A stretch of DNA of 64,000 nt from Cereibacter_A azotoformans (GCF_003050905.1 NZ_QAOT01000002.1); one strand, 5' to 3'. Shown: positions 34,668 to 43,847, counted from the first letter of the stretch. Program-made: numbers and translations. The notes: a model not told the origin generated them from the sequence alone.

Positions 34668-34802
34668 ATGTGGCGCATCTTGAAGGTCTTGCTGGTGCTC
34701 GTGGTTGCGGGGTTGATCGGGTTGACGGGCTACGCCTATCTCGCCGATCTCTCGCCGCCGCAGACGGATGTGACCAAGCCGGTGATGCTGAATGCCCAAT
34801 GA
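34668..34802 (+). CDS. Small 44-residue single-span membrane protein
   Basis: Starts MWRILKVLLVLVVAGLIGLT, one strong hydrophobic helix after a short positive n-region, then the tail YAYLADLSPPQTDVTKPVML. It could be a membrane anchor or an uncleaved signal. The 3' end overlaps the next gene by 11 nt, which suggests coupling. I know no function. A possible promoter is GTGAAG-N17-TATATT (34552-34580). Confidence 0.65.
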   Translation: MWRILKVLLVLVVAGLIGLTGYAYLADLSPPQTDVTKPVMLNAQ

Positions 34803-36363
34803 CGCAACGGCCGGCCCGATCCGTGCCGGTGCGCGACGCGGGGCCGCGGCCGTCTGCGCGCTGATCGGCCTTTCGGCCGGCGCCGCGGCGCAGGAGCCGC
34901 TGTCCGCGATCGACTGGCTGTCGCGCTCGGTGGCGGCGCCGGTCAAGGTCGCGCCCCCTTCGGACGAGCCGGGGATCACCAAGGGCGCGCTGCCGGCCGA
35001 GGTGGCGGTCACGCCGCTGGACGGGCCCTCGCCCGATGCGGCGGGCCTTCTGCCGCCGGCGGTGACGGGGTTGCCGCACGCGCTCTGGGGGATGGGGCGG
35101 ACGACCGACATCGCCAACCGGATCGCCATCGCACCCACGGGCACCCTGCCCGCGCTGCAGTCGCTCCTGACCACGATCCTGCTGGCCGAGGCTCAGCCGC
35201 CCGCCGATTCCGAGGGCAAGGGGCGGCTTCTGCTGGCGCGGGTGGACAAGCTGCTGGCGATCGGAGCGCTGGAGGCGGCCACGAGCCTGATCGATGCGGC
35301 CAGCGACAACGGGGCCGAGATCTTCCGGCGCAAGTTCGATATCGCGCTTCTGACCGGGGAAGAGGACACCTCCTGCGCCGAATTGCAGAAGTCGCCCGAT
35401 CTGGCCCCCACCTTCCCCGCGCGGATCTTCTGCCTGGCCCGCTCCGGCGACTGGAACGCCGCCGCCCTGACGCTGCGCACGGCGCAGGCGCTGGGATATG
35501 TGGACGATGCGCAGGATGCGCTGCTCTCGCGGTTCCTTGATCCCGACCTTTACGAGGATGAGGGCCCGCTCACGCATCCCGCGCGCGTCACGCCGCTCGA
35601 CTGGCGTCTGCTCGAAGCGGTGGGCGAGACGCTGCCCACCCAGTCGCTGCCGATCGCCTTCGCCCATGCCGAGCTGCGCGAGACCGCCGGCTGGAAGGCC
35701 CAGATCGAGGCGGCCGAGCGGCTGTCGCGGTCGGGCGCGCTGGAGCCGAACCTGCTGCTCGGCCTCTATACCGCGCGCAAGGCCGCGGCCTCGGGCGGGG
35801 TCTGGGACCGGGTGCGCGCCTTTCAGGCGCTTGATGAGGCGCTGACGGCGGGCGATGCGGCGGCGGCCGGTCCCGCTCTGCTGCTGGCCTATGAGCGGAT
35901 GTCGGAAGTCGAACTCGAGGTGACGCTGGCCCGGCTTCTCGCCGGTCGGCTGGAGGGGCTGGCGCTGCCGCCCGAGGCGGATGCCCTGGCCTTCCGGGTC
36001 GGCCTGCTCTCGCCCGACGCCGAGGCCGTCGCCCGCGCCCGCAAGCCCAGGGATGCGGCCGAGGGCTTTCTTGTGGCGCTGGCCGCGGGCGATCCGGCGC
36101 GCGCCGCCGCGCCGATGGACCTGATGGGCCGCGCGGTCGCGGCGGGCTTCGGCACGGCCGGACCCTCCGAGACGGCGAAGGACTATCTGGATCAGGACCG
36201 CCCCGGAGAGGCGTTGCTGCTCGCCCTCGAAGAGGTGACGCGGGGCATGGACGGCGACACCACGGGCGTCGCGCAGGGCCTCGCGCTCCTTCGCACGCTC
36301 GGGCTCGAGAAGGTCGCGCGGCGCACCGCGCTCGAACTGATGCTGCTGGAGCGACGCGGCTGA
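34792..36363 (+). CDS. Exported alpha-helical protein of unknown function
   Basis: 523 residues. A signal-like N-terminus (GAAAVCALIGLSAGAAAQ, cleavage near residue 34) is followed by a proline-rich linker and then a long alanine- and leucine-rich helical body that looks like an alpha-solenoid of TPR-like helices (LLLARVDKLLAIGALEAATS, GDAAAAGPALLLAYERM). No catalytic motif found. It sits between a tiny membrane protein (11-nt overlap) and a tyrosine recombinase gene (TGATG overlap), so these three are probably cotranscribed. Function not recognised; a periplasmic scaffold is a guess. Confidence 0.7.
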   Translation: MPNDATAGPIRAGARRGAAAVCALIGLSAGAAAQEPLSAIDWLSRSVAAPVKVAPPSDEPGITKGALPAEVAVTPLDGPSPDAAGLLPPAVTGLPHALWGMGRTTDIANRIAIAPTGTLPALQSLLTTILLAEAQPPADSEGKGRLLLARVDKLLAIGALEAATSLIDAASDNGAEIFRRKFDIALLTGEEDTSCAELQKSPDLAPTFPARIFCLARSGDWNAAALTLRTAQALGYVDDAQDALLSRFLDPDLYEDEGPLTHPARVTPLDWRLLEAVGETLPTQSLPIAFAHAELRETAGWKAQIEAAERLSRSGALEPNLLLGLYTARKAAASGGVWDRVRAFQALDEALTAGDAAAAGPALLLAYERMSEVELEVTLARLLAGRLEGLALPPEADALAFRVGLLSPDAEAVARARKPRDAAEGFLVALAAGDPARAAAPMDLMGRAVAAGFGTAGPSETAKDYLDQDRPGEALLLALEEVTRGMDGDTTGVAQGLALLRTLGLEKVARRTALELMLLERRG

Positions 36364-37298
36364 TGGCGCCTGCGGGGATGGAGCGGTGGATCTCGGCCTT
36401 CCTCGAGGCGCAGGCGGCCGAGCTGGATGCCGCGCGCAACACGCGCCTGGCCTACGGGCGCGATCTGAAGGACTTTGCCGGCTGGCTCGCGCGCCGGTCC
36501 GAGGAGTTCGCCACTGCCGACCGCGCGGCGGTCGAGGCCTACCTCGTCTTCTGCGAGGCGCAGGGCCTGTCGCCCGCCACCCGCGCGCGGCGGCTCTCGT
36601 CGATCCGGCAGCTGTACCGCTTTGCCCATGAAGAGGGATGGCGCGCCGACAACCCCGCCATCCGCCTCCGCGGGCCGGGGCGCGCCCGCCGCTTGCCGAA
36701 GACGCTCGAGATCGAGGAGGTGGACCGGCTGCTGGACGCCGCCCGGGACAAGGGGCGGCGCGCGGCCGATCAGGTCCGCAACCGCTGCCTGCTTGAACTG
36801 CTCTACGCCACGGGGATGCGGGTGTCGGAGATGGTGGGCCTGCCGGTCGCGGCGGCGCGGGGCAATCCGCAGATGATCCTCGTGCGCGGCAAGGGCGGCA
36901 AGGAGCGGATGGTGCCACTCTCTCCGCCCGCACGCGAGGCGCTGGCGGACTGGCTGCGGGTGCGCGACGAGGCCGAGGCCGCGGGGCAGAAGGCGGGGCG
37001 CGTCCCCTCGCGCTTCCTGTTTCCGGGTTCCGGTGCCGCGGGCCATCTGACGCGCGAATATTTCTACGTCCTGATCAAGCAGATCGCGGTGCTGGCGGGA
37101 GTCGATCCCTCGAAGGTCACGCCCCACACGCTGCGCCACGCCTTCGCCACGCATCTGCTGGCGGGAGGGGCCGACCTGCGGGTGATCCAGACCCTGCTCG
37201 GTCATGCCGACCTCTCCACCACCGAGATCTACACCCATGTGCTCGACGAGCATCTGAAGGACCTCGTGCTCAGGCACCATCCGCTTGCACGCGAATGA
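36363..37298 (+). CDS. xerD: XerC/XerD-type tyrosine recombinase, probably XerD
   Basis: 311 residues. N-terminal SAM-like core-binding domain (about 6-95), then the catalytic domain with Arg in ATGMRVSEMVGL (about residue 154), HTLRHAFATHLL (about 255-266), and LGHADLSTTEIYTHV with the nucleophile Tyr near residue 290. The sequence and length are those of chromosomal XerD, which with XerC and FtsK resolves chromosome dimers at dif. There are no phage or element genes around, so it is not an integrase of a mobile element. Starts on the stop of the upstream gene. Confidence 0.9.
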   Translation: MAPAGMERWISAFLEAQAAELDAARNTRLAYGRDLKDFAGWLARRSEEFATADRAAVEAYLVFCEAQGLSPATRARRLSSIRQLYRFAHEEGWRADNPAIRLRGPGRARRLPKTLEIEEVDRLLDAARDKGRRAADQVRNRCLLELLYATGMRVSEMVGLPVAAARGNPQMILVRGKGGKERMVPLSPPAREALADWLRVRDEAEAAGQKAGRVPSRFLFPGSGAAGHLTREYFYVLIKQIAVLAGVDPSKVTPHTLRHAFATHLLAGGADLRVIQTLLGHADLSTTEIYTHVLDEHLKDLVLRHHPLARE

Positions 37299-37473
37299 GG
37301 GCCGTCCGCCCGATCAAACGAACCGGCGCCGATGAGGCTGCCGGCCGCTGCCGATCGCAGTCAAGCCCCGCCAAGCGGGCGCCTGCACGTCGGGCCTGCG
37401 CAAGAAGGCTTGTCGGGCGGCACCGCCCGCTCCACATTAGGCGCCTGCCGTTCCCGAAGGATTGTAACCCGTC

Positions 37474-38802
37474 ATGAACCTCTCGAACCTTGATCCGGCA
37501 ACGCTGCTTACGGCCGTTGCCATTCTGGGTCTTCTTGTGCTGTCCGCCTTCTTCTCCGGTTCGGAGACGGCCCTCACCGCCTCGTCGCGCGCGAAGCTCC
37601 GCGCGAAGGCCGACAAGGGCTCGCGCGGGGCCGAGCGGGCGTTCGAGATCACCGGAGACAACGAGCGGATGATCGGCGCGTTGCTTCTGGGCAACAACGT
37701 GGTGAACATCCTGTCAGCCTCGCTGGCGACGGCGCTGCTGACCCGGCTGTTCGGGGATGGCGGTGTGGCGGTGGCGACGCTGGTCATGACGCTGCTGGTG
37801 CTGATCTTCGGCGAGGTGCTGCCCAAGACGCTGGCCATCAGCCGACCCGAGAGCTTTGCCTCGGTGGTGGCGCCGATCATCCGGGTGCTGATCGTCCTGT
37901 TCTCGCCCATCGTGGCGGTGGTGCGGGTGCTGGTGCGGGGCCTTCTGCGGCTCGTGGGTGTGCGGATCGATCCGGGCGACCACATGCTCGCGATCCGGGA
38001 CGAGATCGCCGGGGCCATTGCGCTCGGCCATTCGCAGGGTGCGGTGGAAAAGGAGGACCGCGACCGGCTGCTGGGCGCGCTCGACCTGTCGGAACGGACG
38101 GTCGAGGAGATCATGCGCCACCGCAGCCAGATCGAGATGATCGACGCCGACAAGCCCGCGGCCGAGGTCATCGCGCAGGTGCTCTCCTCGCCCCACACGC
38201 GGATCCCGCTCTATCGGGGCGATCACGAGAACATCCTCGGGATCATCCACGCCAAGGATCTGCTGCGCGAAGTGTCGCGGCTGATGCGGACGGGCAGCAC
38301 CGGAGCACTGGACGAACTCGACATCCTTTCGGTGGCGATGAAACCCTACTTCGTGCCCGAGACGACGCCCCTCGACGAGCAGATGCGCCAGTTCCTGAAG
38401 CGGCACACGCATTTCGCGCTGGTGGTGGATGAATATGGCGCGCTCAAGGGCCTGATCACGCTGGAAGACATCATCGAAGAGATCGTGGGCGAGATCAACG
38501 ACGAGTTCGACGTGGCCCTCGAGATGACGCTGAAGCGGTCCGATACGGGCGACTATCTGGTGGACGGTTCCATGACGATCCGCGACCTGAACCGGATGAT
38601 GGACTGGCAACTGCCCGACGAGGAGGCCAACACCGTCGCCGGCCTCGTGATCCACGAGGCGCAGATGATCCCGAACGAGGGGCAGGCCTTCAGCTTCCAC
38701 GGCTTCCGCTTCGAGGTGCTGACCAAGCGCGACAACCGGATCATGAAGCTGAAGGTCCGCCCGCTCGACGCTCAGCCGATCAGCGGGCGCGACCGGCCGT
38801 AG
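37474..38802 (+). CDS. CNNM/CorC-type membrane protein (DUF21 + CBS pair + CorC_HlyC)
   Basis: 442 residues. The N-terminal DUF21 membrane domain (about 5-190) has the SAFFSGSETALTASSRAKL motif at its start and NNVVNILSASLATAL. Two CBS domains follow (about 210-335), then a C-terminal transporter-associated FAD-fold domain ending FEVLTKRDNRIMKLKV. Related CorB/CorC/YfjD proteins act in Mg2+ efflux or cobalt resistance. It is also called HlyC/CorC. The 3' end overlaps the convergent DUF6456 gene by 31 bp. A hairpin GGGCGG-CAC-CGCCC lies in the upstream gap. Confidence 0.88.
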   Translation: MNLSNLDPATLLTAVAILGLLVLSAFFSGSETALTASSRAKLRAKADKGSRGAERAFEITGDNERMIGALLLGNNVVNILSASLATALLTRLFGDGGVAVATLVMTLLVLIFGEVLPKTLAISRPESFASVVAPIIRVLIVLFSPIVAVVRVLVRGLLRLVGVRIDPGDHMLAIRDEIAGAIALGHSQGAVEKEDRDRLLGALDLSERTVEEIMRHRSQIEMIDADKPAAEVIAQVLSSPHTRIPLYRGDHENILGIIHAKDLLREVSRLMRTGSTGALDELDILSVAMKPYFVPETTPLDEQMRQFLKRHTHFALVVDEYGALKGLITLEDIIEEIVGEINDEFDVALEMTLKRSDTGDYLVDGSMTIRDLNRMMDWQLPDEEANTVAGLVIHEAQMIPNEGQAFSFHGFRFEVLTKRDNRIMKLKVRPLDAQPISGRDRP

Positions 38803-39911
38803 GTCTCGTCATAGTGCCGCCGCAGCCGCTGGAGCGCGATGCGGAGCACGATCTTGCCCGAGCGCGCGGACCAGCCCATCCGCCGCTCGGCCGCCTCGAG
38901 CCCCTCGAGAAAGCAGCAGCAGCGCAGAACCATGTCGCCGAGGCCGGGCCCGAGGTCGCGCAGCGCCGCCGCCACCCGCTCGCGCGCCTGACGCGGACCC
39001 TCGGCGCCGCCCGAGTCGCTGCGAAAGCTGCCCCGGTCGGCGCCGGTCAGGAAGCGGTCCCAGTTCTGCGCGACGCGCGGGCCCATCTGTGCCAGCTCGA
39101 AATCCTCGCGCAGCCGTTCGGCCGCCTCGACCAGTTCGGCCGCGAGAAAGGGCTGCCCGTCCTTGTCCCGCCGCCGCCCGAGCACGGCCACGGGGCTTTC
39201 GGCGGCGTTGTAGCGGACACGGCGCGGGCCGTCCTCGTCGCGGATCTCGCGCTCGGCCCAGTCGCGGTGCTGGGCGGCGAAGGGCTGCGCCGCCTCGGCC
39301 AGTCCACCGCCGCGTCCCGCCTCGTCGCACTCGACCAGGCGCCTCAGTGCGGCGCGGCCCGTGGCGGTGATCTCGTAGGTGGCGATCCGGCCGGGCTTGC
39401 GGCAGGTGATCCAGTCCTTGAGCGCGAAGGCCTGCGCCACGGCCCGGTCCATCACGGCGGTGCGGGCCGTGCTCCCGTCGGGCAGCGAGCGCAGGACCGC
39501 CGCCTTCTCCATGTCGGGCGCCACCGCGAGAACGGTCTGCGGTTCGGCCAGGCGGCGCAGGATGCGTCGGGCCTCGCGCGCGATGGTCGTCTCGTCAAGC
39601 AGCGCCGGCCGGAGCGCAGGCGAGGCTTCGGGGCGGATCGGTGCCGTCATGTCGGGTCTGTCCTTTCTGGCTGGGAAGGCTCCGCGCCCCAGAGATCGCC
39701 CGAACGCTGCCAGCGCCTCGTCCACCAGAGGATCGTCGCGCCGGTTCTCGCAGCGGCGCACATGGCGCATCACCGTCGAGGCGTGACAGCCCTCGCGGCG
39801 CGCCAGCGCGCGCAGCGAAAGGCCTTCCTCGGTGTGATCGAGATAGAGCCGCACCGGCTCGGGAAGCCAGGCGGGCAGCGTCGGTGACAAGCGAAGATCG
39901 GTCTGCATCAT
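38772..39911 (-). CDS. DUF6456 domain protein, possible DNA-binding regulator
   Basis: 379 residues. The N-terminal part SLRALARREGCHASTVMRHVRR (about 32-53, quoted in part) looks like a helix-turn-helix. The C-terminal domain (about 220-375), with RYNAAESPVAVLGRRRDKDG and FLAAELVEAAERLREDFELA, is DUF6456, common in Rhodobacterales and Rhizobiales. The middle (KPGRIATYEITATGRAALRRL) resembles a second winged helix. No function has been shown as far as I know. Divergent from the DUF6477 gene, its usual neighbour. ATGATG start at 39911. Confidence 0.8.
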   Translation of the reverse strand: MMQTDLRLSPTLPAWLPEPVRLYLDHTEEGLSLRALARREGCHASTVMRHVRRCENRRDDPLVDEALAAFGRSLGRGAFPARKDRPDMTAPIRPEASPALRPALLDETTIAREARRILRRLAEPQTVLAVAPDMEKAAVLRSLPDGSTARTAVMDRAVAQAFALKDWITCRKPGRIATYEITATGRAALRRLVECDEAGRGGGLAEAAQPFAAQHRDWAEREIRDEDGPRRVRYNAAESPVAVLGRRRDKDGQPFLAAELVEAAERLREDFELAQMGPRVAQNWDRFLTGADRGSFRSDSGGAEGPRQARERVAAALRDLGPGLGDMVLRCCCFLEGLEAAERRMGWSARSGKIVLRIALQRLRRHYDETYGRSRPLIG

Positions 39912-39992
39912 TCCATCCCGTGGCGCCGGCGTGATGGCAGTATCCGGCCTTGGACTTTTGCAACCGTCAGGGGCATTGGTTACCTGTTCGTT

Positions 39993-40010
39993 AACAACTG
40001 CGGTGTTGTT
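39993..40010. promoter_or_regulatory. Inverted repeat between DUF6456 and DUF6477 genes
   Basis: AACAAC (39993-39998), 6-nt spacer TGCGGT, GTTGTT (40005-40010). It lies in the AT-richer divergent promoter region (39912-40126), 82 nt before the DUF6456 start. It could be an operator; the protein that binds is unknown. Confidence 0.35.
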
Positions 40011-40126
40011 GATAATTCTTTCTAATTCCTAAACATTCGAGAAACCTCCGCACGCTGAATCGGTCGCGGGCGCAACGCAGAGTTGCACTGACTCAATCTG
40101 TCGATCCCCCGACAGAGGAGAATCCC

Positions 40127-40402
40127 ATGACCGAAATCCGCAGCCTCCTTGCCGAGATCCGCCGTCCCCGACTCCTGATGCGCGCCGCGCGGCTGGGTCT
40201 GGCGGACTACCGGCGCGAGCGCGACCTGCGCCGACTGGTCGAGGACCAGCGACCCGAACGGGCGGTGACGGCGCTCTTGCAGGAGGAGCGGAGGCTCGAG
40301 GCGCGTCGGCAGGCGGGGGACGCCACCTACTCGGTCACCCATCATGTCGAGGTTCTGATTGCGCTGATCGCCGAGGCGCGGCTGATCCAGCCCCTGCCCT
40401 GA
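40127..40402 (+). CDS. DUF6477 small protein
   Basis: 91 residues, highly charged and helical: MTEIRSLLAEIRRPRLLMRA, then ADYRRERDLRRLV, and LLQEERRLEARRQAGDATYS; no signal or membrane segment. It matches the DUF6477 family of Rhodobacterales, which occurs next to DUF6456. GAGGAG precedes the ATG by 7 nt. Function unknown; shared divergent control region with the DUF6456 regulator suggests that they act together. Confidence 0.75.
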   Translation: MTEIRSLLAEIRRPRLLMRAARLGLADYRRERDLRRLVEDQRPERAVTALLQEERRLEARRQAGDATYSVTHHVEVLIALIAEARLIQPLP

Positions 40403-40561
40403 CGGTCCGCGCGACGCCGGGCAGCCATGGCGCCGTCCCGGACTGATGGTGCGCGCCCGCGAGGCTGCGGGCGGCGCAGAACAGGCCAGTTCGGGCGGCG
40501 CCCGGCCTCTGACCGCGAGAAGGGCGCGGACGGAAGTGCCCCGTCCGCGTCCGTGGGCGGG

Positions 40562-40903
40562 CTAGTGCCCGTGACGGGTCAGCCAGTCCTTCATGAAGGC
40601 GATCTCGGCCTCCTGCGCCTGGATGACCTCTTCGGCGAGCTTGCGCACCTCCGGGTCCGACCCGTGCTCGAGCGCGACCCGCGCCATGGCCACCGCGCCT
40701 TCGTGGTGCGGGATCATCGAGCGCATGAAGTCCACATCCGCATCGCCCGTCAGCGGGACACTCATGGCCTCGTGCATCGCCCGGTTCGCCTCTTCATAGG
40801 CCAGGCTGGAGCCCGACCCGGCCGACGGGCCGTGGGCGGAATGGTCCATCTGGGCGAAGGCCGGTCCGGCGGCAACAAGGGCGATCAGGATCAGTGAGCG
40901 CAT
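40562..40903 (-). CDS. DUF305 exported protein
   Basis: 113 residues. Signal peptide MRSLILIALVAAGPAFA, then MDHSAHG and the DUF305 core: DVDFMRSMIPHHEGAVAMA and ALEHGSDPEVRKLAEEVI with conserved histidines and methionines, end FMKDWLTRHGH. DUF305 is a ferritin-like four-helix fold; some members (CopM) bind copper in the periplasm. A copper or silver role here is inference from the His/Met pattern. AAGGAGG is 7 nt upstream. Monocistronic. Confidence 0.85.
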   Translation of the reverse strand: MRSLILIALVAAGPAFAQMDHSAHGPSAGSGSSLAYEEANRAMHEAMSVPLTGDADVDFMRSMIPHHEGAVAMARVALEHGSDPEVRKLAEEVIQAQEAEIAFMKDWLTRHGH

Positions 40904-41101
40904 GGAATCCTCCTTGTGAAGGATCCGATGAACCCGTCTTCCCCCGCAGGAACGCAAGTCACGAGCCCGTGACCCGAAGGGCCGGTTCGGAGGCAGCGCA
41001 AGCACAGGCCGCACAAGAGCGCGGCGTTCTGTGCATGGATGCGGGGGTTCCGGGCGGTCCGGCCCTTCACCATCGCGACCGTGCGCCTTATCTTTTTCCT
41101 C

Positions 41102-41932
41102 ATGCGACCCCAGATCCCCGACACTCAGATCCTCGGCACCGCCATGCCCCGTCCTGCCGGCCGCCGCCCGGTCGTGGGCATCATCGGCAACTCCTCGCTC
41201 CTGAACGAGAGCTACCCCGTTCATGCCGGGGGGACGATGAACAGCGAGGCGGTGGCGCTCGTGTCGGGCTGTCTTCCGCTGATCATCCCGACAGACCCGA
41301 ACTTCGTGACGGTCGAGGAGCTGCTGGATCTGTGCGACGGCTTCCTGCTGACGGGGGCGCGGCCGAACGTGCATCCTTCGGAATATGGCGAGGACGAGAC
41401 GCCCGCCCACGGGCTGTTCGAGCGGGCGCGCGACGCGATCACCCTGCCGCTGGTGCGGGCCTGCGTCGAGCGTGGCCAGCCGTTCCTCGGCATCTGCCGC
41501 GGGTTTCAGGAGGTGAATGTGGCGATGGGCGGCACCCTGCATCCCGAGATCCGCGACCTGCCCGGCCGGATGAACCACCGGATGCCCCCGGACGGCACGA
41601 TCGAGGAGAAATTCGCGCTGCGCCATCCGGTGCGCTTCACGGCCGGGGGAGTTTTTCACCGGCTGATGGGCGCGAAGGAGGTCATGACCAACACGCTCCA
41701 CGGCCAGGGGATCGCGCGGCCGGGGCGCAGGATCGTGATCGACGGCACCGCCCCCGACGGGACGCCCGAGGCGATCTATGTCGAGGGCGCGCCGGGCTTC
41801 ACCCTCTCGGTGCAATGGCACCCGGAATGGAATGCCGCGGCGGATCCGGTCTCGCGCCCGCTGTTCAGCGCGTTCGGGGACGCCGTCCGCGCATGGGCCG
41901 ACTGCCGTTCCCCGGCCCGCCTGAGCGCCTGA
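41102..41932 (+). CDS. Peptidase C26 / gamma-glutamyl-GABA hydrolase family protein
   Basis: About 276 residues, class I glutamine-amidotransferase fold. The nucleophile is C132 in GICRGFQEVN, with H240 and E242 in QWHPEWN completing the triad. LLTGARPNVHPSEYG is typical of PuuD-like hydrolases, which release gamma-linked glutamate from gamma-glutamyl-aminobutyrate in putrescine breakdown. No other puu gene is near, so the substrate is not fixed. No clear ribosome site exists: start 41102, 41144 or a longer form at 41039 are all possible. Convergent with the LacI gene. Confidence 0.8.
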   Translation: MRPQIPDTQILGTAMPRPAGRRPVVGIIGNSSLLNESYPVHAGGTMNSEAVALVSGCLPLIIPTDPNFVTVEELLDLCDGFLLTGARPNVHPSEYGEDETPAHGLFERARDAITLPLVRACVERGQPFLGICRGFQEVNVAMGGTLHPEIRDLPGRMNHRMPPDGTIEEKFALRHPVRFTAGGVFHRLMGAKEVMTNTLHGQGIARPGRRIVIDGTAPDGTPEAIYVEGAPGFTLSVQWHPEWNAAADPVSRPLFSAFGDAVRAWADCRSPARLSA

Positions 41933-41944
41933 GCCCGCAGCGGA

Positions 41945-42976
41945 TCAGAGATATTCCGGCTCGGGCGCGTAGCCCGCGGGCACCCTGGCCGAGCGGCGCA
42001 CCTTCAAGAGCCCGTTGATGTAGGAAATCTCGGGCGCGCGGTTCGGATCGCGCGCGGCGATGAGCGCCACGGCCCGCGAGAGGATCGCATCGGCCGGCTG
42101 CGCCACCGTGGTGAGGCGGTAGGCGGGCCAGGCCGCGGTGCGGATGCCGTCGAATCCGACGATCGACAGATCGTCCGGCACCCGGACGGCAAGATCGCGG
42201 GCGGCGTCGATCGCGCCACAGGCCATCAGGTCGCTGACGGCAAAGATGGCGTCGCAGCGCGGCTCCGCGGACAGCAGCTCGCGCGCGGCCTGATAGGCGG
42301 CCTCGAAGCGGAAATCGCCGTTCACTTCGGCCACCTCGCGCACCCCCGCTTCGGCGAGGGCCGCGCGAAAGCCGGTCAGTCGGTCGCGGTTCACGATCGA
42401 ATCGGCGCGCCCCGAGATGATCGCGATGCGCCGGTGGCCGCCGGCCAGCAGGAAGCGGCCCAGCTCGTGCCCGCCCGCCTCGTTGTGGCACAGGACCGAC
42501 GAGGCCGAGCCGTCGTGCACGACCCGGTTGATCAGCACGACCGGAATGCCGTGCAGCCGGCAGGCGGTCAGCGACTTCGCGTTCGTACGGACGGAGGCGA
42601 TGACGATGCAGCCCTCCAGCCGGTAGCGCGCCATCGCCGGAACCACATCGGCCAGCTCGCCGTCCTGCGGCACCTGGAACAGCATGAGCTGCGTGCCGGC
42701 GGCGGCCGAGATCCGCGCGACCTTCTCGATATGCTCCTGGTAGAACGGGTTCTCCATCTCGCCGATGACGAAGCCGATCACCCCGCTGCGGGCGGTGACG
42801 AGGCTGCTGGCCATCGCGTTCGGCTCGTAGCCGATCTCGTGGGCGATCTTCAGGATCCGCTTGCGCGTGCCCTCCGAGATGCTGGGATGCCCGGAGAGCG
42901 CGCGGGACACGGTGGATTTCGACACTCCTGCGATCTCGGCGATCCGTCCGGCCGAAGGGCCTCCCACGACTTTCAT
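41945..42976 (-). CDS. LacI-family transcriptional regulator
   Basis: 343 residues. N-terminal helix-turn-helix RIAEIAGVSKSTVSRALSGH with the hinge helix region ending near residue 60, then a periplasmic-binding-protein-like effector domain (VIGFVIGEMENPFYQEHIEK, LSIVGFDGIRTAAWPAY). It is the last gene after the 13-gene leftward catabolic run, separated by 103 bp. Two LacI-type operators lie in the control region of that run at 55748 and 55919, so this protein is the best candidate to bind them. The effector is probably the imported acid or its metabolite. Confidence 0.86.
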   Translation of the reverse strand: MKVVGGPSAGRIAEIAGVSKSTVSRALSGHPSISEGTRKRILKIAHEIGYEPNAMASSLVTARSGVIGFVIGEMENPFYQEHIEKVARISAAAGTQLMLFQVPQDGELADVVPAMARYRLEGCIVIASVRTNAKSLTACRLHGIPVVLINRVVHDGSASSVLCHNEAGGHELGRFLLAGGHRRIAIISGRADSIVNRDRLTGFRAALAEAGVREVAEVNGDFRFEAAYQAARELLSAEPRCDAIFAVSDLMACGAIDAARDLAVRVPDDLSIVGFDGIRTAAWPAYRLTTVAQPADAILSRAVALIAARDPNRAPEISYINGLLKVRRSARVPAGYAPEPEYL

Positions 42977-43079
42977 GCCGTCCGCTTCCTCTTACTGCAT
43001 TTCTACCCCGTCCTTCGGCCCGCATAGCTTTCGACAGGTCACGGTTCAACTGATCCCTTGCCCGGCTCCGGCCGGCAGC

Positions 43080-43847
43080 TCATGGGACGGCGCCCTTGCG
43101 GAAGCGCCTCGCCTCGCGGTGATAGCCCGGATCCTCGTGACAGGCTTGCGAGGCGAGACGATGATAGATGCCCACCAGCCCGTCCGGCGAGGGCGGCGCG
43201 GGATCGAGCGCCACCTTGCAGAGCGCAAGCGCCGTGGCGCTCCGCTGGGCCAGTTCCTGCGCGAAGGCCATCGTGCGCTCCTGCAGCTCTGCCGGCGGAT
43301 GAACGGCGTTGGCCAGACCCCGCAGATGGGCCTCCTCGGCACCGATGCGGCGCCCGGTCATCGCCCATTCCTTCGCGATGCCAAGGCCCACGATCTGCGG
43401 CAGGCGCTGCAACCCGCCCGAGCCGGGGATCGTGCCCAGCCGGATCTCGGGCAGCGAGAACTGCACGTCATCGGCCACGAGGCGCATGTCGCAGGCCAGC
43501 GCCATCTCGAAGCCGCCGCCCGCGACATGGCCCTGCAGGCTGGCGATCACCGGCTTGGCGCAGGTGGCGATCCGCGTCTTGGTCGAGAAGTCGAGGCGGA
43601 TGTAGGCCTGCGCCTCGCGCCCCTTCATGACGCCCACCTCGCGCAGGTCGGAGCCCGAGCAGAAGGCCCGCCCCGCGCCGCGCAGCACAAGGACGCGCAC
43701 CTCGTCGCAGGCTTCCAACTCGTCGATGGCCCGCTGGATCTCGCGGTGGGTGGCCGGGTTGCAGGCGTTCAGCACCTCCGGCCGGTTCAGCGTGAGGGTT
43801 CCGACCGCCCCCTCGCGGGCGATCCGGACGAACTGATGATCGCTCAT
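43080..43847 (-). CDS. Enoyl-CoA hydratase/isomerase family protein 1
   Basis: 255 residues, crotonase fold. Oxyanion-hole blocks FCSGSDL and GHVAGGGFEMALACD are present, as are both catalytic glutamates (GGGFEMA and LPEIRLG) with IPGSGGLQRLP, so hydratase activity is plausible. Start at 43847 gives the ATGA overlap with the MaoC gene. It is the last enzyme gene of the leftward catabolic run. Confidence 0.85.
   Translation of the reverse strand: MSDHQFVRIAREGAVGTLTLNRPEVLNACNPATHREIQRAIDELEACDEVRVLVLRGAGRAFCSGSDLREVGVMKGREAQAYIRLDFSTKTRIATCAKPVIASLQGHVAGGGFEMALACDMRLVADDVQFSLPEIRLGTIPGSGGLQRLPQIVGLGIAKEWAMTGRRIGAEEAHLRGLANAVHPPAELQERTMAFAQELAQRSATALALCKVALDPAPPSPDGLVGIYHRLASQACHEDPGYHREARRFRKGAVP

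Noticed and set aside
36363..37298. Tyrosine recombinase as integrase of a genomic island
   Set aside because: Length and motifs fit housekeeping XerD, no att repeats, tRNA fusion or phage genes are nearby.
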